Shown here piece after piece: positions 17,001 through 21,916 of a stretch of 40,733 bases of DNA. Both the position numbers and the translations under genes were made by a program. This stretch comes from CAYGYG01 sp964354155 (GTDB taxonomy: Bacteria; Hydrothermota; Tepidihabitantia; SM23-42; CAYGYG01): NCBI GenBank assembly GCA_964354155.1, contig CAYGYG010000025.1, positions 1 to 40,733 on the forward strand, written 5' to 3'. Under the pieces are notes generated by a model. It ran no database searches. It saw nothing but the letters and a program-made list of their open reading frames with translations, and was not told where the DNA came from. The stretch's first letter is position 1, and each line of letters opens with the position of its first letter.

Positions 17001-17072
17001 GGTGTCTACATCTTTCACGTCTACTCCAAAGATGTCGGCGAGCAAGTCGGCAAGCTTGTGATCATAAGGTGA
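14037..17072 (+). CDS. large secreted protein with FnIII and sorting domains
   Basis: This 1011-aa protein has a signal peptide (MRRSILLTALISSSILQAS). A long N-terminal region follows, with 'HDINRWNLPFTNYGLFG' and 'YIYGAGLWVGC', a pattern found in large secreted proteins of FCB-type and WOR-3-like bacteria. A fibronectin type III-like segment sits at about 430-560 ('PPSPSLVCVPGDHKVTLLWDN', 'AGYRVWRSYTG', 'YYYAVTAYDHN'). It ends in a sorting domain ('VVPNPYLV', 'IRIFTTNGELIRTLQ', 'WWDLRTDYNKFPASGVYIFHV', 'GKLVIIR'). The start at ATG 14037 is set by GGAGGTGAC; an ATG eight codons earlier lacks a ribosome site. It is probably surface-attached or secreted by a type IX-like route whose machinery is not in the window. 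Confidence 0.85.
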   Translation: MRRSILLTALISSSILQASWDLQWHDINRWNLPFTNYGLFGTYQAKAGAEWPQGSGHTYIYGAGLWVGCMKRNQDGSYDTLVTEGYNLDVEGSEMSPGYIGQKTGDMNAKIYVYPVDWPLPRDIFPMAPSENKSSQDAWMVYNDNNSVYHMPYDTRPIGIEVYQTNYAWTFSYLQDMVFMRFEVKNKSPDTLHKLILGICADNDIGNPLDEVNWVQRYSRYVSGNETLTGCFNHGYTEDIYYLPGWERVAYKLLHSPYALADNIDNDRWEDSVLYRSSYPGSIVDTQETSEAFFRANIPADKWDADGDGVADWQDESCIEKRGITSFKSFTSEDAPKEDWARYLAMAGYNYITRVYEPYDRRPMAGSDYNLVLSSGSATLAPESSAVLLIALICAKHQRNDSKDLRTKSLFAQYIYDHNWLIPTAPPSPSLVCVPGDHKVTLLWDNLSEMTPDPYDRLVSDPNRSNYEPYYKQYDFAGYRVWRSYTGKGVTWQLIRSFDRADGDTFTYFDDFAVPESIKITANDNGLGYALTDTAVRNGFTYYYAVTAYDHNYLKSPDTLNPTPVPVIFESGRRGFPVSPRTDAAGIRFSPPQFIQARMTRGNPRADLRINAAFLNPYAVLPRYGLAFDPVMNDSSDYRFLSVIDESTGTASYYAHPVYKWVLSNDSLADSILTGAYLPKAKTPYDFAYPLDTVRLPIFKNDGVQLSFIFDHQLTPGDSSFFKDIALVLNRGNYPDTWPTVTALDVVELPYTAWAFCGEEYEIRWKAHPQGGITCDVVEMRTGDLLPYTPCSLSGQLEIIPEEADMVASQAHGWFFRGGKWPGINRFVPTDTLHREGLDRGTKYMYLAGLRFALKLGGLSLAPGDPLPAPGDVWRAYANDSLKIPPLQSYEIDIIPGWMETIRMSRLNVKVVPNPYLVTNEWEKSQLQRKVKFINLPPECTIRIFTTNGELIRTLQHNQRITGSAQTNELGGDEWWDLRTDYNKFPASGVYIFHVYSKDVGEQVGKLVIIR

Positions 17073-17247
17073 AAGAGCCGGGCGGACGGGTTCAGAAGGG
17101 GCCGAATGCAAACAAGAAATTCGCGCCTCGACATCTCTCAAAATCAATCATCCTGTCCCGGTAACCCCAGGGGTTCTCACCCAGTTCGCGACCGGCCTTC
17201 AGGCCGCTCGCGTGCCGTGCTTTCTTTTACAAAACAAGACACAAGTG

Positions 17248-17292
17248 ACAAGAATAAGGGCCGGCAAAGATATCGCCGGCCCTTATTCTTGT
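17248..17292. terminator. bidirectional terminator-like hairpin
   Basis: Arms 17248-17265 and 17275-17292 form a perfect 18-bp stem. GGGCCGGC/GCCGGCCC is at the top and the AT-rich base supplies a T-rich tract (TTATTCTTGT) on both strands. It lies 175 bp after the 1011-aa gene and is the likely end of that transcript. The rest of 17073-17380 shows no gene. Confidence 0.65.
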
Positions 17293-17380
17293 GCCATTTT
17301 TGTGCCAAAACGCATGATCACAGACAAAACCTTCAGGAAAGCAGAAGTCCACAAGTCCTGCTATATCAGCAGTTATTAAG

Positions 17381-17454
17381 GTGCCGAGGGATTTTTGGGA
17401 GGGTGTTTCTGCGGATCCGGAGTCCGCCGCTCTGTCCAGTTGAGCTACGGGCAC
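17381..17454 (-). pseudogene. degenerate tRNA-Arg (anticodon CCG)
   Basis: On the minus strand the 5' acceptor strand (GTGCCCG), the D arm (GCTC, 9-nt loop, GAGC) and the anticodon arm (GCGGA-CTCCGGA-TCCGC, anticodon CCG) are perfect. The overall length of 74 nt is normal. The T arm, however, lacks a GTTCRA-type loop and cannot pair. The 3' acceptor strand TCGGCAC pairs with only five Watson-Crick positions. It is therefore a tRNA with a replaced T arm, either a pseudogene or an insertion/recombination scar. Confidence 0.6.
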
Positions 17455-17619
17455 AGAAATAGGAAACAGGGCACAGCGCACAGCAAACAGCAACAACCGA
17501 ATCAACACGTCATGAGACACGTACGAACAGACCGTCGATAGTATGATACTGAAGAAAAGAGAAAAATCAACAGAAATCTGCCAGCGCCCTGCCCCGTAAT
17601 TCTAAGTCTGTCAAGGGCT

Positions 17620-17650
17620 AACCGACAAAAACGGTACAAATTTGTCGGTT
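17620..17650. repeat. 10-bp inverted repeat
   Basis: AACCGACAAA (17620-17629) and TTTGTCGGTT (17641-17650) form a perfect inverted repeat with an 11-bp spacer, about 200 bp before the AbiE promoter. It could be an operator or mobile-element end. Otherwise 17460-17845 holds no recognisable gene. Confidence 0.4.
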
Positions 17651-17848
17651 GCGCTCCAGCACTGGCTTCATCCGCATCAGCCTTATCGGAACTGTACCCG
17701 AATGGGCTAGTCCCGTAAGGGAATTGTCCCGGCTGTTATCCTCCCCCTTCGTCTCTCATCCCCTGTTTTCTCATTCCCCATTCCCCCGTTCCCTCATCTT
17801 CCCAGACCCTTCCTTTCAGCATAGCCGCACCATATCTGTGTGAAACTG

Positions 17849-17876
17849 TTGACATTTATCTAAAAATGGATACAAT
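17849..17876 (+). promoter_or_regulatory. promoter of the AbiE operon, leaderless
   Basis: TTGACA (17849-17854), 16 bp, TACAAT (17871-17876). The -10 box ends 7 bp before ATG 17884, so the first transcribed base is at or next to the start codon. An ATG at 17866 lies inside the promoter and is rejected as the start. Confidence 0.7.
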
Positions 17877-17883
17877 TTTACAC

Positions 17884-18489
17884 ATGAAGAAGTCTCAAGT
17901 CGAAAACATCCTGGAATTCGCCCGGAAGCGCGGGTTCTTTACGGCCCGGGAGGCGGCCCGACATGGTATTCACAGTCAGAACCTGACGCGTCTCGCCCGT
18001 GCCGGAAAGGTCGAGCGTATCACCCGGGGGCACTATCAACTGGCCGGGCATCCGGTCACCGAGCACTATACCCTCGCCGTGGTGGGTCGGGCCGTTCCGA
18101 ACGGCGTAATCTGCCTGCTCTCTGCGCTCAGCATCCATGACCTCGGTTCCGAACTGCCCGCGCAAGTATGGCTGGCCATTGACCGCCGGGCCCGACGCCC
18201 TGGTATCCGCTACCCACCGCTTCGTGTTGTAAGATTCAGCCAAAAGGCTTTCACAGAAGGGATCGAGACGCACCGCATCGAGGGGCAACAAGTGAGAGTG
18301 TACGGCGTGGCCAAGACCATCGCCGACCTGTTCAAATACCGTAACAAGATCGGGCTTGATGTTGCACTTGAAGTCCTGCGTGAGGCGTGGCGGGAGCGCC
18401 GTTTCACGATGGATGAAATGAGCCATTTCGCGCGAATATGCCACGTCAGACATATCATGGCTCCGTACCTGGAGAGCCTCGTTGCATGA
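17884..18489 (+). CDS. abiEi: AbiEi-type antitoxin (type IV toxin-antitoxin)
   Basis: This 201-aa protein has the two-part AbiEi layout. An N-terminal winged helix-turn-helix (about 1-50: 'ILEFARKRGFFTAREAARHGIHSQNLTRLARAGKVERITRGHYQL') is followed by the C-terminal antitoxin domain ('YTLAVVGRAVPNGVICLLSALSIHDL', then 'VYGVAKTIADLFKYRNKIGLDVALEVL'). AbiEi represses its own promoter and counteracts the AbiEii nucleotidyltransferase without direct contact. The stop codon overlaps the toxin start as ATGA. The start at 17884 is fixed by the promoter position. Family assignment is sure. Confidence 0.92.
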   Translation: MKKSQVENILEFARKRGFFTAREAARHGIHSQNLTRLARAGKVERITRGHYQLAGHPVTEHYTLAVVGRAVPNGVICLLSALSIHDLGSELPAQVWLAIDRRARRPGIRYPPLRVVRFSQKAFTEGIETHRIEGQQVRVYGVAKTIADLFKYRNKIGLDVALEVLREAWRERRFTMDEMSHFARICHVRHIMAPYLESLVA

Positions 18490-19433
18490 AGACCGTGAAC
18501 TCTGGTCTGACCCAGTCGGTCCATGTTCGTCTCGTCCAACACGCCCGATCGCTTGGTGTCGACGTAAATCTGGTGCTGACTCGCTTCGCCACTGAGCGTC
18601 TTCTCTACCGTCTGTCCTGTTCGACCTACGCCGGGCGCTTTGTTCTCAAGGGAGCGCTTCTCATGCTGATTTGGCTTGGCGAAGCCATCCGGCCGACGCG
18701 TGACGCGGATTTGCTTGGTTTCGGCGACCTGTCGGATAAGGCCCTTGTTGACATCTTCCGAGGTATATGCGACCTCAAGGTCGAACCCGATGCTATGACT
18801 TACCTTCAGGATTCCGTCCGGGTGGCAGCAATTCGAGCTGAAGATACCTATGGCGGAAGGCGTGTAACACTGCGTGCTCGATTGGGATCGGCCAACCTGC
18901 GCGTGCAGGTTGATGTGGGCATAGGCGATGCTGTTCTACCAAGGCCGCAATGGCTTGAGTATCCGAGCATGCTGGACCTACCGCGGCCTCGCTTGCGAGC
19001 CTACCGGCCTGAGACGGTCATCGCGGAGAAGGTTCACGCTATGATCGTGCTCGGCGAAGTCACAAGCCGTTATAAAGACCTTTTCGACCTCTATATGCTC
19101 TCACGACATCTTCCGTTCAACGGCGACCGCCTTGCCCGTGCACTTGCAGCGACCCTCACGCGCCGACGGACCGCGGCCCCTAAAAGCCTACCGATAGCCC
19201 TCACGCCCGAGTTCGCCGACCGGACCGAAACACAGACGCGCTGGGGGGCATTTCTGAAGAAAAACGGGTTGACCTCCGCTTCGCGGGATCTCGGCATCAT
19301 AATCCGGCATCTTTCGGGCTTCCTCGAGCCGGTGATCAAGGCCGCGCGTACCGGGGCACCTCTCGCCAAAACCTGGGGATCCAACGGGACCTGGCACCCG
19401 TTCAGGTATGACAAGAGCGACGAAACCGAATAA
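18486..19433 (+). CDS. abiEii: AbiEii-type nucleotidyltransferase toxin
   Basis: This 315-aa protein has the AbiEii/MenT motifs. 'FVLKGALLM' carries the glycine-rich turn, 'RPTRDADLLGFG' the catalytic D73 and D75, and further on come 'IAEKVHAMIVLG' and 'SRYKDLFDLYML' with the conserved Lys and Asp residues. Relatives block growth by nucleotidyl transfer to tRNA and protect against phages. ATG 18486 overlaps the antitoxin stop codon; a longer reading frame starts inside the antitoxin gene without a ribosome site and is rejected. All catalytic residues are present. The region 19434-19830 after it shows no gene. Confidence 0.92.
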   Translation: MKTVNSGLTQSVHVRLVQHARSLGVDVNLVLTRFATERLLYRLSCSTYAGRFVLKGALLMLIWLGEAIRPTRDADLLGFGDLSDKALVDIFRGICDLKVEPDAMTYLQDSVRVAAIRAEDTYGGRRVTLRARLGSANLRVQVDVGIGDAVLPRPQWLEYPSMLDLPRPRLRAYRPETVIAEKVHAMIVLGEVTSRYKDLFDLYMLSRHLPFNGDRLARALAATLTRRRTAAPKSLPIALTPEFADRTETQTRWGAFLKKNGLTSASRDLGIIIRHLSGFLEPVIKAARTGAPLAKTWGSNGTWHPFRYDKSDETE

Positions 19434-19831
19434 TGCTACCCAAATCGTTGGGTACAATTGGCAATCGATTGAGGGACGTTGGTGTAGAAGTGAAAAGAGC
19501 TTAGTGGAGGCGAATTCCGCGGAGACAATATTTTCTTTGGAAAGTACTAAAATAATCCAGCTGTTAGACCCCCTGATTTTTACTTCGCAGACCAGACAAT
19601 AGGCACAGCACCGTCAGGCCAGGGGACACAGAGACATCCCCCTACCCCCGGCACTGTGCTGAAAGTACGCCAAATCTGTGTCAAATTACTCGGTACAAGA
19701 CCGCATTCCTCAGCAATGGTAGAGAGTGCGAATGGCCTTTAGTAAAGCATTTGCGTGAGTTGGGGCGATTTTTACGTTGTAAATCCCGGCCATACACCAA
19801 CCGGACGTCGAACCACTTTGCGCCAGAAGAC

Positions 19832-19860
19832 TTGACGTATCTGGAAAGAGCGAGTATATT
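19832..19860 (+). promoter_or_regulatory. promoter of the cysteine-cluster protein gene, leaderless
   Basis: TTGACG (19832-19837), 17 bp, TATATT (19855-19860). The -10 box ends 5 bp before GTG 19866. No Shine-Dalgarno sequence is present, so a leaderless message starting with GTG is predicted. Confidence 0.6.
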
Positions 19861-19865
19861 GAGTC

Positions 19866-20552
19866 GTGAAAGACGAGGACATAGTAGAAGGATACGAAGC
19901 GACTGAATTTAAGCCCGGGCCGTTCAACTATTGCGACTACCGTTGCGACCGGTGTGACGAACAGGCAAAATGCCGCGTATTCAAAGAGGAACAGGAGCGG
20001 CTTCTGGAGCATTATGCCAAGGGTGAAGACTCTAATGACCCGGAAGTCTTTCTCCAGGACATGCATAAGATCTTTGAGAAAACCAAAAAGATGCTCGAAA
20101 AAACCGCCGCTGAACAGGGCATCAACCTCGATGAACTTCCTCTTGAAAAAGTCAAACAAGTCGAGCCCGAGACATACGTCCTGTACAATTGCGCCCACGA
20201 TTACTTCGAACAAGCTGACCTGTTTATCAAGAAGCTTGAGAAAGAAGGTTTCCCCGACTCGGTTAATGAGGATATGGATGATCTGGCATGGTACCACACT
20301 CTAATCGCGGCCAAGACCGGAAGGCTGGTTTCAGGGTTTGAAGATGAAATCGATGAGGTTCAGAAGATGGATGAGGAAGGAACGCTGAAGGTCATCAACA
20401 AAGGCATCGGTTTGTCGAAGAAGGCGTTGGAGCACATGGTCAACGAATTACCTGGCCATCTACAGGACGTTGCGACCCTGTTGAGTCTGCTGAAGAGGAT
20501 TGAAAAAGAAATAGCGACGGACATAAGAGACCGGCAACAAGACTGCCGATGA
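19866..20552 (+). CDS. unknown acidic helical protein with Cys cluster
   Basis: This 228-aa protein has a compact N-terminal cysteine cluster at about 23-36 (CDYRCDRCDEQAKC), which could bind zinc or an iron-sulfur cluster. About 190 residues of acidic, mostly helical sequence follow, with 'IFEKTKKMLEKTAAEQGINLDELP' and 'GLSKKALEHMVNELPGHLQDVATLLSLLKRIEKEIATDI'. There is no signal peptide. GTG 19866 is chosen because of the adjacent -10 box. The barrel protein gene follows 35 bp downstream, so the two may be co-transcribed. No family is recognised. Confidence 0.7.
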   Translation: MKDEDIVEGYEATEFKPGPFNYCDYRCDRCDEQAKCRVFKEEQERLLEHYAKGEDSNDPEVFLQDMHKIFEKTKKMLEKTAAEQGINLDELPLEKVKQVEPETYVLYNCAHDYFEQADLFIKKLEKEGFPDSVNEDMDDLAWYHTLIAAKTGRLVSGFEDEIDEVQKMDEEGTLKVINKGIGLSKKALEHMVNELPGHLQDVATLLSLLKRIEKEIATDIRDRQQDCR

Positions 20553-20587
20553 TTACGGTGACAATACGTGCAATAAGGAGGTTTACA

Positions 20588-21208
20588 ATGAAGCATTTGT
20601 ACCCCATACTCTCCGCAGTGGTGATGCTCGTTTCGGCATCTTTGGTATCGGCACAAGGAACAACCGGCGGTTTCAAACTAGGGATCAACCTTGCCAACAT
20701 GCATGGCGAGGATGTCGAAGACTTCGGACAAGAAGACAGAATGGGCTTGTGTGTCGGAGGTTTTGTGGGCTTCGGCCTGGGTAATGTGGTCATGATTCAA
20801 CCGGAACTCCTCTACTCGCAAAAAGGAATAGCAGCCAAAGAAGACGTTGGCGAGGCCGTAATGAAGATCGACTACATCGACATCCCGGTCCCGGTGAAGC
20901 TGATGGTGCCGGTCAAGGGTAACGTGCAACCCTTCTTCTCGGCCGGTCCCTATTTCGCGTACAACATCAATGCGGCACTTAGCTTCTCGAACAACGGCAG
21001 TCAGTATGAAGAAGACCTCAGCGATGAAATCAAGGACATGGATTTCGGCGCAGTTCTTGGCGGCGGCCTTGGTTTCATCCTCCCCAAAGGGCGAATCATA
21101 TTCGATGTGCGCTACGGCCTGGGACTGATATCGATTGACGAGGCCAACGGAGAAGCGGCGGATGTGAAGAACGACGCGTTTTCTTTTACGTTGGGTTACG
21201 CATTCTGA
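20588..21208 (+). CDS. outer-membrane beta-barrel protein (OMP_b-brl family)
   Basis: This 206-aa protein has a signal peptide (MKHLYPILSAVVMLVSASLVSAQG). It then shows alternating strands typical of small porin/OmpA-like barrels of the Bacteroidetes type: 'GGFKLGINLANM', 'MIQPELLYSQKG', 'YIDIPVPVKLMVPV', 'VQPFFSAGPYFAYNINA', 'GAVLGGGLGF', 'IIFDVRYGLGL', and a final 'FSFTLGYAF' with the terminal aromatic residue required for BAM insertion. AAGGAGG lies five bases before ATG 20588, which decides the start. It indicates a diderm cell envelope. Partner or substrate is unknown. Confidence 0.85.
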   Translation: MKHLYPILSAVVMLVSASLVSAQGTTGGFKLGINLANMHGEDVEDFGQEDRMGLCVGGFVGFGLGNVVMIQPELLYSQKGIAAKEDVGEAVMKIDYIDIPVPVKLMVPVKGNVQPFFSAGPYFAYNINAALSFSNNGSQYEEDLSDEIKDMDFGAVLGGGLGFILPKGRIIFDVRYGLGLISIDEANGEAADVKNDAFSFTLGYAF

Positions 21209-21271
21209 AAGGGGCAAAGAGCAGAGAGCATGGAGTAAAGGGCAAAGGGGTTGATCCAATATCCACGATGC

Positions 21272-21293
21272 ATGATCCGGAATGTCGGATCAT
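21272..21293 (+). terminator. hairpin after the barrel protein gene
   Basis: ATGATCCG (21272-21279) and CGGATCAT (21286-21293) form a perfect 8-bp stem with a 6-nt loop, 64 bp after the stop. The following bases CTCTTCCCC are only weakly T-rich. Confidence 0.35.
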
Positions 21294-21419
21294 CTCTTCC
21301 CCTGCCGAGCGACGATTGCATCGCTACTTGCCGCTGGACATCCAGGCCTTCTAATGGGATGAACATGATCTGGCAACAAGCACTGCATGATGCAAACAAG
21401 GGAGAATGTCCGGTTTTGG

Positions 21420-21554
21420 CTAAAACGTAACAGTGTACACCCGGACGCTGCAGCCGGGCGTGCCAATGATAAAACCTCCGATAATCTGCGCACAGCTGAT
21501 GCAGACTGACAAGCACACCAGGAGTAATGGCATGATGAGCGAAAAGTAGCGCAT
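21420..21554 (-). pseudogene. truncated paralogue of the 299-aa secreted protein
   Basis: From ATG 21554 the frame reads MRYFSLIMPLLLVCLSVCIS-CAQIIGGFIIGTPGCSVRVY, then TVTF and a stop, giving 44 residues. The first 40 match the start of the protein encoded at 10025-10924. The signal peptide is intact, and the upstream sigma54-type promoter and 5' region are almost identical, so a short exported peptide could still be made. The break coincides with a dispersed repeat (21411-21431). Most likely a truncated duplicate. Confidence 0.7.
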
Positions 21555-21697
21555 ATCTTACCCTTAATCATTGCAAAAAGCGTGCCCGAGAGCCAGCATG
21601 CGGGGATATTGCTGAGTCAAATACCGCAGTTACGGCTGTATGATGTATGTGGAACAAGATGCGGCTTTCGGACTGCGGCCGGGTTGGTTTCTAGATC
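21430..21697. repeat. duplicated module, copy 2
   Basis: Second copy of 10800-11062: the truncated secreted-protein gene, its promoter, and on the plus strand a remnant that reads L-R-L-Y-D-V-C-G-T-R-C like a sorting-domain strand. Here that remnant frame is still open across the site of the TAA in copy 1. From 21698 to 21916 no gene is seen. Confidence 0.75.
21572..21587 (-). promoter_or_regulatory. sigma54-type promoter of the truncated paralogue
   Basis: Identical in sequence and distance to the site at 10942-10957: GGGCACGCTTTTTGCA on the minus strand, GG-N10-GC. Conservation in both copies, while much of the rest diverged, is consistent with function or with recent duplication. Confidence 0.6.
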
Positions 21698-21916
21698 CAG
21701 GGGTTTCCCCGTCACTTCAGAGGTCCAGTTCACGCTTCTTGCGTTCGTACTCTTCCCTGCTGATCTCACCCTACAAGGCAGAAGAGCTGCGGACTGCCAG
21801 TCGCGAAGCGTCGCGCGTATCACAACAGTGTCCCCCCGCCGGGCGGAGGCTTGGAAAGACAAACCTCAAGTGTTGGCAGGATGGCACCCCGGCGGAGCAC
21901 GGGGTTGGTCGTGCTG

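Noticed and set aside
17227..17520. 97-aa minus-strand frame containing the phrase VAQLDRAADSG
   Set aside because: That phrase is the translation of the tRNA-Arg remnant, a well-known spurious protein.
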